Shown here: positions 13,389-26,820 of the stretch, piece by piece | How positions within the stretch are numbered: the stretch's first letter is position 1 | Layout of the letters: each line of letters begins with the position of its first letter | NCBI GenBank assembly: GCA_907165065.1 | Contig: OU015530.1 | Span: forward strand, 45,262,965-45,326,964 | DNA length: 64,000 bases | Direction: 5' to 3' | DNA from: Caprimulgus europaeus | Lineage: Eukaryota; Chordata; Aves; Caprimulgiformes; Caprimulgidae | The notes under the pieces: model-generated | Told to the model about the DNA's origin: nothing | Databases searched by the model: none | What the model saw: only the letters and a program-made list of their open reading frames with translations | Program-made: the position numbers and the translations under genes

Positions 13389-14481
13389 TTAACTGGGAGC
13401 TCATGCTACATACTTTATACTTTTCAGTTGTAGTGTCATGCCAATTATTTCTAATCCCATTACTGTACATTTTCTTGGCCCCCTTCAGAGAGAGGAGCCT
13501 GTTGTTCCATGTGTCCTGATCTGCAAACACACAGAAGAACCACTTGAGGAGAACCTCAGAGAGGTAGTTCATTCAGTCCCCCTTCTCTCTGGCATGGGAG
13601 TTATACACCTGAGTTCTTAAGAATCACATGTGAATTGTGAGTTGAGTACTAACCATCCCTACTCCAAAATCCTTTTCCTGATATGTGTTGTAACGGCCAA
13701 CAAGTAGACCAGCCGTTCATTCTGCAGTCACAGAGTTTGGCTCTGGTAAGAATTAGTTTCTAGGTTACCTCTCTGAGTATTTAATATAAAAAAATAGCAA
13801 TTTCAGTATGGGACTATGGGGAAGTGTGGTAGGGAGTAGGTAGAGAAATTGTGAAGGGCAGGCCGAAAGGAAAGGAGTGTTTGTGAGTTTTGGACATCTC
13901 CCTAATGCAGAACCTGGTTTTAGTAACGAAAGCATTCGTATGAAGGTTCTGCTCAGTAGTGTAACAGTCCTTCTTGGCAGCATCCCTGTTGTGGGACAGA
14001 AATCTTGACTGGGATGATGTAGACCTCCATGTGATGACCTTTTCAGACTTCATTAGTGTATCCTTGGCCCCCTGACTGGCACAGTGGGGAACAGAATTTG
14101 CTGTATGGTATCGGACCATCAGTCTGCCAGCTCAGGAACCCTTCTGCAGTGTCAGCTTCGTCCTGCAGGGTTCACAGTGAAAGGAACAAGTTATCTTCTC
14201 GCTAATGTCTGACAAGTCGGGGTGTGCTGTCCTGAATTTATGTCCCATAGCATGGTGCTTATGTTTCCATATAGCATTTGTAACTGTAAATGTTATTAGC
14301 CTTCGGAGCGTTCCATCTGTCTGAGCTGTGCTGCATTTATTTAGTTTAAATAGAAAATATGTCCATGGAGTGTTTATGTCATGCATTAGGAGGATAAATT
14401 GTTTGAAATTTTCTTACAGTAGCAGATACTAGATGAGATTGTGAAATGACCATTATGGGCTGTATAAAATGACAAACTAAC

Positions 14482-14498
14482 TTTTTTTTTTTTTTTTT
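14482..14498 (+). repeat. poly-T tract, 17 nt
   Basis: Uninterrupted T run in the upstream intron; no adjoining repeat recognised. Confidence 0.95.
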
Positions 14499-15883
14499 GA
14501 CCAGTGAAATTGGTATTGGTGTAGTATACTAATAATTACTTACTCAGAATGGACGTAGAATATATCTGGAGAAATCTCAGATAATGGTATAGTTATTTCT
14601 GCTTCTAAAGCCAAAAAGGATCCAGATTATTTCTATATAGAAATATGGAAAAAAAATAAAATTAAAATTAATAATTTCCTGTAGTCTATCAACTATATCT
14701 CTCATTTTAGAACAGAACTTTATATTGTATTACACTTTTTTGACAATATGTGTGGCTTGGCTGAGTTTTTAAGTCAAGCTGTTAAAGTTTAACTATCTTA
14801 TGGAGATAAAAATTACAGAGAAAATAGTGACATACTGTATTTTTGTGTAATCTAGAAAGTTTCAACCTATGTATCTAAGGGTATTTTCCTGGTTTGACTT
14901 GAAGGGAAAAGTGTTGCTGCCTGCCTTACAGTTCCAAGTAGAAGGGTAGCAGCTAGAAGAAACAAAAGAACCAAGCTGCTTTTAAAGCAGCCAAGCTAGC
15001 TGACTGACTTTTTATTAATTATTCATGAAGAATACATTCATGTGAAGTCCTTCATTGTCTGAAGTGTCAGGCTTCCTGCTATTTCAAAATGAAATATAAT
15101 AAACCTCTCAGGGAAACATTTCTATTTATATACTCTCAAGCTCCAGAAAGGATGATTGTGGTAAGACCCTGTATCTTTTTGAATGCCTGATTTGTTATTT
15201 TTCTGAAATCTGATTTGTAATTGTTTTCCCTAATGTACTTTTTGTCTTTTGATCCTTCAATTAATCAATCAAATCTGTATAAATCTGGAATGAGTGTGCT
15301 GAGACTGTTATTTAGTGTAAAATTTTTCCCCAGTGGCCAAAAGCTTTTTTTGTTTTCTCTTTTTATTAAAAACAAACCAACTACCCCAATACAAGAAAGT
15401 GAAATCATACCGTGTTTTTTGTTATGTCAAATGGTCCATTAGAATGGTAATTTTTGGTATTTTTTCCTTCTCATTTTTGTCATACCTTATTTCTCTATTA
15501 GCATCTTCAACATTTCACTTATTTTAATCTTGAAAATAATTAGGTGAATTTTCTTTGTTATATCTATCACCATATTGTATTAAAAAGGTCAAGGAAGAAA
15601 GTAAATGAAGAAGGAAGGGAGGGAATGTTGATTGGACCTCCAGGTTTATCCCAACTCAGTTCCTAATTGCTAAGTTACCTGTCAATTCTGTCTTAGGCCT
15701 CTGATATTTTTCCTGTGGTGCTCCATTTGCTGTCTACCACTGTCTAAAATGGGGGGCAGAGGGAAAGGTGAGATTTGGTCAAATACTGGTTTCTTTGAAT
15801 TTGTGTTCTGAATTCCAGGGTTGCATTTTCTTAGAAGCAGAACTACAGGATGCAAGTCTTTCTCAGCCTTCCTGGAAAAAAAA

Positions 15884-15910
15884 CAACCAACCAACCAACC
15901 AACCAACCAA
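15884..15910 (+). repeat. (CAAC)n microsatellite
   Basis: About 6.5 uninterrupted CAAC units preceded by an A-run. Confidence 0.97.
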
Positions 15911-18184
15911 AAAGTTTAAATTTTCATGGCACTGAGATGATGTGTGACAATCTAAATGTAGTGAGACATGTAGTGAGAGTCCTGGGCAGAATTGAGAGGA
16001 TGACTCAGGAGCCGTCCAGTGCTCTGTCCTGTGGTGTCTTACCTTTGCGTTGCTGTTCGATCTAGTAGAGGTCGAAGAGCCAAGAGCAAAGCTTTTAATT
16101 GAGTCAGGAGGATGGGAAACATGTTTAGACAGGCATTTTCAATCCCTGCAGCCAATTAGCAGCTAGCAGGATGATGCTAAAAGTCAGTTATTGGAGAAAT
16201 GCTTGATGAGAGGTAGAAATGAACTTTTTTTCCCTTTTCTTTCACATGCTCCAGTCAGTCTGTGCTCCCTGTTGATTTTGTTCCTCCTGCTGTTTCTGTA
16301 CCCTGCAGGCACTTGTCATAATTTTCCTCTTGAGCTATCTTTACATGCTGCTTATGAGAAATAAAACAATGGGTAAAACCCTCCCCATGCTTTTTTGTTT
16401 GTTGGGGGTTTTTCTGTTTTTTTTGTTTGTTTTTTTTGTTAGCTTTTTATTTTATTCTTTTTTTTTTAACTTATGCAGTGTTCTTCAGAGCTGTTAGACT
16501 TGCGGGTATTCAAGCAAGATGAAAAAGAGATTGCCTAACAGGAAGACTGTATAATTTTTAATTGAAAAATCTTCCTAAACTAACTCCAAGATTTAATGAT
16601 AGTCTTGTTAAAAAAAAAAAAAAAAATCTCCAAGAGTAAGGAGCATTTTTCACCAACATGTAAAGGGTCTGAAACATATGCTTTTGTGATTTAAAAATAG
16701 AACTGTTTGCCAGTCTGCTGATGTGGGCATTCATGCCATTGATCATTGTAGATTAAAAACAGCAGCCTGTTCTCTAGCCAATGTTGTCGTGTGGCAGAAT
16801 GATAGTAGAATATCAGTTAATTTGATGCAAATTAACAGGGAACTCCTATTAAACAATGCAGTACTAGTTATTAGTTCATACATGATGAATTTCTGAGGTG
16901 CAGAAATGAGGTTCTAAATAACAATCTTTATATTTTCAATTGTTTATTAATAGAAACTTGATCTTGGAGCAGCTTTGCAGCAAAATATATTTGCCAGTAG
17001 CAACTGTAGGTAGTGGTATAAATATTTGAATACACTTTTCTGTGGTAGTTCTGAAGAAGGGTATTGTGATCATTGAAGCTACATTGCAGTGAACTTCTTC
17101 AAAGCTTGAACAAAGTCTAAAAGAGAGTAATAAAAAATTGAATACTATTTTGAGTAAGGATGGATGTTAATCTTTATTCAAATAAGGAAATTGAAAATTT
17201 TTATTTAGATTAATGTTTTACATTTTCAGTTTTCTGAGTAGGTTGAGTCTGGTTTATATAGTAATTCTTTTTCTTGACCAGAGAAGGAAGATCTACAGAT
17301 TAAGTAAGCAACCTATTATAGTTTAATCTTTAATCAATTGCATAGGTTAATTTGTATATTCTAGCTACTAAAAAGAAACCTATCTCTGTCCCATCTGAAA
17401 ACCAGAACCCTATTAGAAGATGCTATTTTTTTTCTTTTTTTTTATTTACGTGAAAATAAGGTTCCCCAAGCTATATATATCAGTAAGCATATCCAAACTA
17501 CTTCAGAATGATAAGCAGTCTGATATATAGCCAGGATAACTATTGGCGATGTTTGGTGCTCTCTATTGAGGTGTCAGTAGGGATGATTGTGCTTGATAAA
17601 AACAGAAATATATACATGAAACACTGTGCTAACACATAATTCACTTTTAAATGTGGTGTATGGTGGCGTCTGTTTGCAAGGGATTTAGGATTTAAAAGAA
17701 ATGCACAAAACCAGTTAAAACTGTCTTAGCGGGTGAAGTAACCCATATGCTAAGAATGGCAGGAAAGGGAAAGTATTAATGTATTTCTTAAACTGACTTG
17801 TTAAAGAGGAAGATATAGTAACTATTGTTGTACTGTTTCTAAACCCTTTATCCTTATGAATTTTACATCTAATGATTTAATCTCTACTGGTTTTCTTCAT
17901 AGAGTAAGCAAGCTTTCCTGTTTCAAGTTGAATTTGACTTTTTCACTCAGTTATATTAATAAAAATAGCTTCTGCACTTGCAGAAGCCATTATTGATGCA
18001 AACTGGCTGAACATTTGGCCAACAATTTCCATCAATTGAACCTTTTTAAAGCATCAGTTGAAAACGTATGGGAAAACCTAAGCAAACATCCTGAGGCCTA
18101 AGCCTAGGACAGACAAAACTGACGTTTTTTAATGGTTAGTTTTTAAAAAGGGAAAATCTTGATTTAAATACTTTCCTTTGACCC

Positions 18185-18500
18185 TGTGGTGGTTTGACCC
18201 ACAGTAGGACCATGCAGTCCTGCACTGCGTCCCCCCACTTGGTGAGGTGGGATGGGAGTCACAAGAAAGGAGGGCAGGGGATTAGGAATGAGGGACAGGG
18301 AAGGCTTACTCACCAGTTATGGTCACAGGCAAAACAAACTCAACTTGGCAAAGAAAAATCTACCCAGGTGGTGACAACATAGAAGAAGGCTACCAGACCC
18401 TTACTTCCCCTCCCGTTCATCTTGGTTAGCTTTCTGCCCCAGCTTTGACTGGGAATAGAAGTGCAGGAGTTTATTGTGGAATAAACCTTTGGTGGTCAGA
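18185..18500 (+). mobile_element. degraded endogenous-retrovirus LTR fragment
   Basis: It begins TGTGGTGGTTTGACCC, close to the 5' end of an LTR family recalled from neoavian genomes and similar to the copy at 37087. Further matching stretches follow: an AGGGACAGGG segment, then a CTCACCAGTTATGGTCACAG segment and a CAAACTCAACTTGGC segment. Internal parts seem deleted, and the right border is uncertain (about 18480-18600). No internal viral genes, primer-binding site or target duplication are seen. This is a non-coding relic. Confidence 0.6.
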
Positions 18501-19724
18501 GGACACTGTAGGATAATAACATTCACAGGCTTTTGGAAATGGAAGTATGACATTTGTTCTAACCAAACACCAGTCCCTGGCTTTAGGGCTGTGTTAAAAG
18601 CTGCCTTCTAGACTACTTCTATTTAGCACTGGACAGGAGCAGTTTTATGTTTTGATTAGACTCTTTTCCTTTCTGTTATTCTCTCTTCTTTTCTCATTGG
18701 ATTTGTAGGACTATGACCTTGAATTTATAAGAGGATCATGGACCTTTTTTCTGAGTCTCTTCTCTGCAGGAGGTCGATGTGAGAGCCTTTGCTAGAGCCT
18801 CCTATCTTGCAAGCAGCCCTTTTGCAGAGCCGTGCATCCTTTCCTACTGCAGCCAAGTAGAAACCTCCAGGATGCAGCTTGGTAATACAGTGAATTTGTT
18901 CCAAATATATCTGCTGTTGTTTGGCACCCTCTGACCATCTCAAAAATGTATTTTCTAACAACTTGTAACTGTTTACTGGTTAATTTTTCTCAGGTTTTTC
19001 CTCTATACAGTTGTGTCTGAAGGTGTGGCCTGGGGACTTGTGAAGTGCACGTATTCCACTGCTCAGTACAGAGTGGAATCTTCTGGTTAAGATTTTCTAG
19101 CCCATCATGTTCTAGACAGTTTTTAGACAGACATTCTCCAAATGTTTTATTAGCTAGAAAGATGTAATCAGAAAAAAACATCCAAAGCCTGGCAGCACTG
19201 GAAACTTGTGAAAGGATGTACTAGAGCACATGCTTGGGTGGAATGGGACATGCATAAGGGAGAACATGGTAAAATACATGATTGGATGAAGCAACAGGGT
19301 GGTAAGTAATGGATGATCACCAGCTGCTACTAGTTAGACAAAGTTAGTGGTATTTGGAGATGGGTATATTATCATATTGGTTGCAGAAGGGATTACTTTT
19401 GATGACTTAGATAACATAATCCATTTTCAATTTTTTGTTTGGTTTCCTGAGGACCAAGTTCTGTTTGAAGGATAACTTACCCAAAGCATGTCAGAATGTT
19501 CGGTTCTACACTACCAAGAGCAGAAGATTTAATTTTTCCAACAGAGTGATAATATTTCTGCTTCCCAAAATAATGTGTATATACAGATGTCTTAATTGAG
19601 AGACTGACAGTCTTCTCAAGAGAACAGAGCAGACCCTTAGATGGCGGATAGCAGCAGTGTGGACACCAGACTTGTGAGAAATGATAATGTTGTCTTTGCA
19701 ACTAGGAGAGCTCAGTTCCTGCAA

Positions 19725-20114
19725 TGTAAGGATGACTTGGCAGGAACTAAGACAGATATCTCTGCCTAGAGATAAGGATGTGCTGCTGAGTGACTGCCTA
19801 GCATCTTATTATATATAAAAAAAAAAAAAGGAGGAAAACAATAAAAAGAGATGGGAGATTAAAATAGAGTGGCGGGAAATGTAAACTACGTGGGACCTCA
19901 CAGGCGTATCGGATAGGCTGTAAACCTTGGAGTACCTCACCAACAGGGAAACAAGGGAGGAATTTTGTGGCTAGGAATAGGGTATAGAAATTTGTGTTGC
20001 TCTGGTGGTGTGTGCCTACTAGTTAGGTCACCTGCTCTTGCAAGAACGTAATAAAAGTGCTTCACTGAAGAGCCTGGCCAGAGTCCTTTAAAGCGGCCGA
20101 TTGCTCGTTTCTCA
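19725..20114 (+). mobile_element. putative solo LTR of an endogenous retrovirus
   Basis: About 390 bp runs from TGT at 19725 to CTCA at 20114, with LTR-like architecture. There is a TATATAAA box near 19811 beside an A-run, and an AATAAA signal at 20050-20055 in a TGC-rich R-like segment. Next comes a short U5-like stretch of higher CpG content ending in TTTCTCA. The flanks do not show an obvious target duplication, so the borders are tentative and the family was not identified. No viral genes lie next to it. Confidence 0.4.
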
Positions 20115-20177
20115 CGGACTGTGCCGGTAGTGTTGAGAATGTAAGCGTTTGCAGATGTTGGAGTGAGCTAGAAAGAA

Positions 20178-20243
20178 GGTATGCCATAGCAAGATAATTC
20201 TTCAAGCTCAGGTATGCCATAGCAAGATAATTCTTCAAGCTCA
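20178..20243 (+). repeat. 33-bp perfect tandem duplication
   Basis: The 33-bp unit 20178-20210, starting GGTATGCCATAGCAAG, is repeated exactly at 20211-20243. Perfect identity implies a recent duplication. It lies about 65 bp downstream of the putative LTR end. Confidence 0.97.
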
Positions 20244-21033
20244 GCTTTTGACTCGAGTAGAAATCAAATAATAATGGCAAGATAAGCTCCTCTTTTAATT
20301 TAGATTTAATCAAGGGCCTTTACCAATAAACTGTATGAACCTTTATCTGCCTACAAATAATGAAGGCTTGAGATAACAATAAATTAACAGATTAGCTGTC
20401 TTCTTAAGGCTTCTGTACTTCATTTGCTGATGTGTTCATTTGTAGTTTTTGAAAACTTCTGTTGAGAGTTTTGTTTGACAGAAAATCACACATCTTATAG
20501 GAAAATTAATATGCAGTCAGTCATCTGTCTGTAAATAGTAAAATTTATAATGCTACAGAGGTTACACATAGCTGGGAGAAACTTGCATTCACATGCTTTT
20601 TTTCATTCCAAAAAATATGAAGTTTGCTTTAAAAAAACTGTTGGTGGTATTTTTTTTTTTTTCTTGGAGAAATCCAATAAGAAAATTCATCTTGGTAGAA
20701 GAAAGGGAGGTAAATAAAGATATTTTGCAAGCTCCTGTTCTGTTCTAGTAATTCTTTTTTTCTTTTTTTTTTTTTTCCTTCCTATTGCTTACTGCTTTCT
20801 GTGGTGGATTGAAGAGAACGATTTTCCACTTGATTGTATATGTGTTACTGTATGACAGTTGGAGACATACTAATTTATTACCGAATGGATATGAAATTTT
20901 TCTAGTGAAGAGAAGTGGGAGGGAGAGCACAGAGAAAGATTTTTCTTATGACAGTTAAAAATAATGAAAAGAATTTGCTTGGGAAAAACATTTCAGCAGA
21001 ACTTTCTTACAGCTAGCTATTTTGAGAGACCAG

Positions 21034-21060
21034 CTTCTCTTCTCTTCTCTTCTCTTCTCT
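21034..21060 (+). repeat. (CTTCT)n microsatellite
   Basis: Five perfect CTTCT units plus a partial one. Confidence 0.97.
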
Positions 21061-23282
21061 GTGCTAGAATGTTAAGATCACCTTGGAGTTAGAAATGGAC
21101 AAAATGGTGGCTTGGAAAGGAAAATTGTAAAAAATGTAAAAATAAAATTCCAAATTTGACAAATGCAGAACAAATTAGCTTATGGCTTATCAGTTAGATT
21201 GTCAGGGAAATACAGAACAGTTTTCTGCTGTGTTCTGGTCCCACAATTTTTAAAAAATGGGAGTAGGCCAGCACAGACTGCCTGGGTAGTTACTGAAGCT
21301 CTTTGCATGCTTGCTCTTTGCCGAGTGTCAGCAAAAGAGGAAGTGGAAACTTACTCATGCAGTGATGAATTCACTCAGTGACAGAAAAGCAGGAATTTTG
21401 ATGTGTAGATTTCTGTCTTTTCCAGAGCTGATCTGACTAGTCCTTTTTTTCTGTGGAGCTGTCACTGAACTGTATGAGCACCCTCAGCCTTCTCTCGCTC
21501 TCAGGGACATCTGCACTGCTCCCTGTGTCTCAGGAGGCTGTGGTATTGCTTCCTTCTTAGTACATCTGAAAGATATCCTGGTCGTAAGCTTATTGTTATT
21601 CTGTCACAAAATGGAGCTTTATGTCCTGTCTGCATTAGACTTTCAGATCTCTGCTGACTTCCAAGGTATTTGTAGGCTTGAACACCACAGTGTCCAAAAT
21701 GTCCATCCAAATTGGCTTTCTGGGGCATCTGTTGCACATATAGGCGTGTTATGTGTCACCCTATACTTTTAAAATATTTTAGGACATCATTGCTATTTAC
21801 TTAGTACTATAAAATGTACACAGATTAGGCAAATGTGTATACCCTCTGCTCTGTTTCCTCTTCTGGAATACTGTTTTGGTTTGGGTGGAAGGTCCAAGAT
21901 TCTTTTGTGTGAGCGCCCATGTTCATCCCTCCTCCATCTCAAACCTGCCCAAAGCCTGTGTGTCAGCTCTGTCCTCTGGCCTTACTTGGTATCTTCTAGT
22001 CCCAAAACTAATTTCTTAGCTAAGAAAAGTAGCTTTTTCAGCCATTCTCATTAGTCCTTCAAATATTTGTTTTAAGTAGAGATGTTTTGGTTGATCATCT
22101 TATTTTGGTGGGTACATGACAAGATCTTCTTTAGAAAGGATAGACTAAGGCACTCCAAGATATGGCAACTTTCTTAGTAGCTGCTTCTTAAAATCTGAAA
22201 ATTTTTACAAGCTCCATGTAAACTCTTCCCCTGAATCATTACACGTGGCTATCAATTTGAAATTGATTTATGTTTCTTTATACAGTCTCTTATAGACTGC
22301 TGTATGAGCCTTGAGGTGCTTTGTGGCATACTTAACAGCAAGAAACAATCATTCTTCTAAAAGGTATAAAAGTGTGAGTGAGTCAATACACCAGGGTATC
22401 TAGGAATCTAGGAGAATTATTTATGCAAATTCACATAGTAAGTTTCTGGCTGAGTTGAATGCTTACCCTGAATCTCAAGAGTCCCAGCCTTTTGCCTCAA
22501 TGATAATGACAACCTTCCCTTTATTGTGCTGAAGAAAAGACAAAGCCAGAAGTAGTGGTGGCTGATGGCATACGAGTGCCATGGAATACAGTGTATGTGC
22601 CCAAAGCCAAGGCATGAGACACATGGCAAACCTTTGAGATGAGTGTCTCCAAACCTGTTACTGTTTCTTCAGTCATCCTGGTATTTTGAAGAAGTGAAGT
22701 ACTGTGAACTTGCAGGATGTATTTCCATATTCAGTTGATCAAAATAATTCAGGACATCTCTTGTCAACATGATGAAAAGTGACAAAGATCTTAAAAAAAC
22801 CTTCAGGAATAGATTGGTTATTTTCCACTTATTTATTTGGGAGCAAATTGGTGTCCAGTTGTGAGAATTTCATCTGCATATCTCAAAGAAGAAATGTAAA
22901 GTAGAAAAATGTCAAAATTAAAAACACTCATAAAGTGATTTTCAGTATGCAGATATAATTGTATTGAGGACAAATCATTCTCTGCTTTTGAAGTCAGACA
23001 GATTGGAGACAGCATCAAGTTTTAAAGGTTGAAAAACAGAAAACAAAGATGATGCTAATGATTTTTCAAAGGCTGATCCCTTTCAGTTAAATTTACCTTG
23101 CTAGTATTTGTGCTGTAAAAATGTTAAGTTGAACCTTGTCTCACTTCTATGTTTTTCTTGTTTTGTGAGTCTTCAAATGGAATAATTGGAACTTTCCTCA
23201 ATATTGCAAAAGTGAATTTTAAAACTTTTTTCTCTGATATTTTTAAAAAATCTTAGCCTGTTGCTGGTGAATATAAACAGAC

Positions 23283-23290
23283 TGACGTCA
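23283..23290. promoter_or_regulatory. full palindromic CRE (TGACGTCA)
   Basis: This is a perfect CREB/ATF octamer and one of two in this window. The second lies 199 bp downstream. The match is exact; occupancy is inference. Confidence 0.4.
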
Positions 23291-23481
23291 CTGATACCTG
23301 GAAGACTTCCAGTTGCCTGAAGACCAAGGCACATTGAAGAGTGATAGATAAAGGGAACAGAAAGACCTGTCTAGCACTGCTGTCACTGAAACTACTGATG
23401 TGTTACGTGCCTGAGTGTTTGTTGAAAAAAGGCTAGGGTTCAGCCGGTCCAGAGATTCTCAGAAAAAGCTTTCAGCAACAG

Positions 23482-23489
23482 TGACGTCA
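23482..23489. promoter_or_regulatory. second full palindromic CRE (TGACGTCA)
   Basis: An exact CREB/ATF octamer paired with the one at 23283-23290. Because the octamer contains CpG, two in 200 bp is more than expected in CpG-depleted intron. Confidence 0.4.
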
Positions 23490-25301
23490 ATGTCAGTTCT
23501 GGTGGCTGGGTTTTATGGTGACTGATCTGCTGGTACTTGGACTGAAACCACTAAAGTTATTGGACAGTGTAAATTGATGCAAATCCATTAACTTATTTGG
23601 AGCTCTTCTCACTTGTGGCAGGACCAAGCCCAAGTTACTGAATACATGTCCTATGTGTTTTTAATTTTTTTTATTTTCCCCTTCTGCCTTGTGTAGCTTT
23701 TGGTTTTTTGGCAATGTTTTTTGTGGAGTGAAGGAATGCAATTGTTATTTCAGCTACATGGATGTGTACTTTGGAAAAACATGCTGTCGAGCTTTTGAAT
23801 GCATGAGAAGTGACAGGTTTTCAGGCAAGCCTCCAAATCCCTCCCACATATCTGGAGATTATATAATAAAATGCTGTGTGTGTGTTTCATGTCACTAGGA
23901 CAAAGTACGAACAGCAAAGTGAAATTAATTCTTTGCCTTATATAAAAGGAGGCTGAGAGCTGCCAAATTTTGCAGCATTATTGCAGCAAAATTAGCCAGA
24001 AATATTTGTGGGGGGTGGTGAGGATGAAGTACAGGTTGGATGCAAACTGAACACAGGCAGTAGGTGAAATTCTGGTCAGTCAAGTAATTTTTCTGTACAA
24101 TTAGGATGTGAATGGAGGGCAGGCAGAGAAAGACAATCCTCTGTCTTTTTGCAGGTGGTCAGATGTCAGTCAGGTCTTTAAATCATAAGACAACATTGTA
24201 CCTTCCAACATTTTTGAAGAAATGTAGGGCAGTGTGGGAACTTTTAAACCTCATAGTTTAAAAGAAAAAAGCTGGTTTGTTTTGGTAAATTTCTGCTTTG
24301 TATCTCTTAACTGGCAGTGGTCATGGTTTACAAGATGTGGGAAATCTCTACTTTAAAAAGTATGTGTGTCAGAATGACAACACTATATTGAATATTTCTC
24401 CGCATCCAAAACTGTTAAATTTTAGAAATGTGGTATTTTTAAAAATATTTTTTTTAAAAAAAGGTTCCACCGAGCTCTTGGGGTGCAGCAGCAGTTTTGA
24501 TCTGTGTTTACTGAAGTGTTAAAAGCTTCTCTGGCTCTCCCTGAGCAATGATGTGCTTCTGGTGTTGGCTCTTTGGTGGAGTCAGGATCCAGTCCCTCCT
24601 TTCAGCCAAGGCTTTTTCAAAACCTCACTTTTTTGTATAAATGTGTTGAGCTTCGTGTTGAATAACATGTTTAATAAGTATCAGTCAAAAGCATACGACA
24701 AAAGCCTAGATGCAAACTCATGAGCCATTGCCTTGACTTCCTGTGGTTTGGTTGTCTCACCTGCTTGTTTCTGGGTAGGCTTTCACATTTTGGGTATTTT
24801 CTCTTATTAGCTGTTGCAGCTTTTCCTTTCTCTGTGTTTACACAGTATTATTATCTGTCCAGCATAGTGCCTCTTTTTCTTCTTATTTCTGATTTTAAGT
24901 TTCTCTTCTTTAGTTTATTTCCATAATCTATTTTCCTGTTTTTCCTGCTGTTTCACATATATGAAGGAGCTGCTGCAAAAAATGTAGGGACCATAACAAG
25001 CAAAGCAACCCAAATGAAAGCTGAAATCCCTTGTGTTCCTTGTACAGGAACCTACAAAATCCTCTGCATTTAATCTGTTTTCAAAGTGGCATGTGGGAGA
25101 AAACAACCCAAAACACCAAACCCTAAACCTAAAGCCTCTGTTCCTCTCTACCCAAAAGTACTGTAAATTTTTTTCCTGCAGAACTAGCAACTCTAGTCAC
25201 TGTTTTACAAATCAGAGGTGTACATTTTTTAATAAATGGCTTCTCTCTTGGTATACGCTGGTAGGAAAAGAAACTTAGTGACCGATTCTTCCTGGGCTGA
25301 T

Positions 25302-25478
25302 CCTGGGTGACAGAGCACTGGAACAGGCTGCCCAGAGACCTTGTGGAGTGTCCATCTCTGTAGGTGTCCAAAACCCTGGATGCCTTCCTGTGCAACCTGT
25401 TGTAGGGAACCTGCTTTAGCAGGGGGATTGGACTAGATGATCTCCTGAGGTCCCTTCCAACCCCTGCGATTCTGTGAT
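25302..25478 (+). mobile_element. CR1 LINE, 5'-truncated 3' end, sense
   Basis: The sequence contains the hallmark CR1 terminus: AGCACTGGAACAGGCTGCCC, then GGTCCCTTCCAACCCCTGCG-like sequence, and the end GATTCTGTGAT at 25468-25478. Only the last ~177 bp remain. It is the only CR1 here on the same strand as CCNY. A 164-codon minus-strand frame across it is a repeat artefact. Confidence 0.92.
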
Positions 25479-26179
25479 CCTTAGGCAATTTGCAGTGGAT
25501 TGACAGGTATATAGTGTTAGATGGAATGTGAGCATTATTCCAACCAAAAACTGCAACACGGCAGTCCACTGACCTGAGAGGTGACTGGAGCGGTAGCATG
25601 GCCTGTAGCAGATGGATAATCAAGCCCTTTCTGAAAATTTGGTTGGGACTTGTTTCGCTTCCGACTCATCTGTATTTTGGTTCCTGTGGTTGATGCACCA
25701 GGCATGCAGTACCTCCCTTTCCTGCTGCTTTCCAGAACATCAGCTACCAGAAGGACAAACGAATGTCTGGTTGGTGCTCTCTGAGGATGAAAGTCCGTAT
25801 GCTGCAATAAATCTGATGCTGGAAAGTTGACAGAACTACAGCAGTGGAGAAGAGTTAGTTAATGTTAAACTACGAGGCTGTGACAGTTGTTCTCCTTGCT
25901 TAAAAAGTACATACTGGTCTAGTAAATTCCTGCTTTGGGTTTGGTTAATTCAGAGATTTTAGTAGCTCTCAAAGAGAGAGGACATACTTGCTTTAATATA
26001 AACTGAGTTTTTTGTTTTGGTTTGGTTTTTTTCCTAGTCTATCAGATTACAATGTAACTGGGGTTTAACGTGAGCCCTGTTGGTTATACCGCAGTTTTGC
26101 CCAGCCCTCTCTTCTGTCTCCTGCAGGAGCTCATGGCAGAGTGTGAGAACAGAGAAATGTAGTGGTATTTCTTCAGAAT

Positions 26180-26820
26180 ACCTGGTTGCCCTAAAATTTC
26201 ACCTGGGAACTTCCTGAGCAGCTACTATGTACTTTGGAATTCTTAGTGTGTTTGCCTTCCAGGAACCTGTTTAAAATTTTTGAAACCTTTGAAACTGCAG
26301 GAACTTCAGTGTGGTGTGGAAAGTAGTTCCACAGCATTAGTGTTGCTGAGGAACCTCTTCCATTTGTGTGGTTTGGATCTCTCCGTACTAGGTGCATTTG
26401 TTCCCAATTCCTACAGTATGTTTCCTGAGTAGGAATATTCAAAGCTTATAATTTTGAAGATGAAGTCAGAATGTTTTTTTCCCATGTGCCCCAGTTTTTT
26501 GCCTTTATTTGCATCTGTCATTTTGTTGACCAGTAACTAAGACATTCTTCGTAGCTGATGCTAGTTTGCTGTGTCGTGTTGTGTCCTATCTGCAGATCTG
26601 CAGTCTTTCCAGTCTTAATTTCATGGTTTTGAATATGTTGAAAAACAACAGTTGTTGAAAAGTGATGATTTCATCCTGTGCTTCGTTTCCCATAAGCAGT
26701 TTGTGCCTGGCCTTTTTGAGTACTGAATGTCTGCTTCATTTCAGAAGCAGGTGACCTTGTTAAAACCTTTTGGAAGCCCAAGTAGATTGTATCATTATGC
26801 AAATGTTTGTTATTCCTTTA
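26180..26820 (-). mobile_element. ancient CR1-type LINE relic, antisense
   Basis: Degenerate but recognisable: GTTCCACAGC in the 3' portion, TTTGAATATGTTGAAAAACA for the stretch encoding part of the reverse transcriptase, and AAACCTTTTGGAAGCCCAAG before AGATTGTATC. Many indels show great age. No coding capacity remains. Subfamily and borders were not determined. Confidence 0.6.

Larger units (their letters stand above)
11481..25301 (+). other. CCNY: intronic sequence, central-left part
   Basis: Non-coding apart from the LTR fragments, the tandem duplication, the microsatellites and the CRE pair listed separately. No exon, RNA gene or pseudogene was recognised. An inverted repeat centred near 22259 (ATCAATTTGAAATTGAT) is short and probably incidental. 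Confidence 0.6.

Noticed and set aside
25129..25623. 164-codon minus-strand open frame
   Set aside because: It runs antisense through a sense CR1 3' end and has no counterpart in CR1 proteins.
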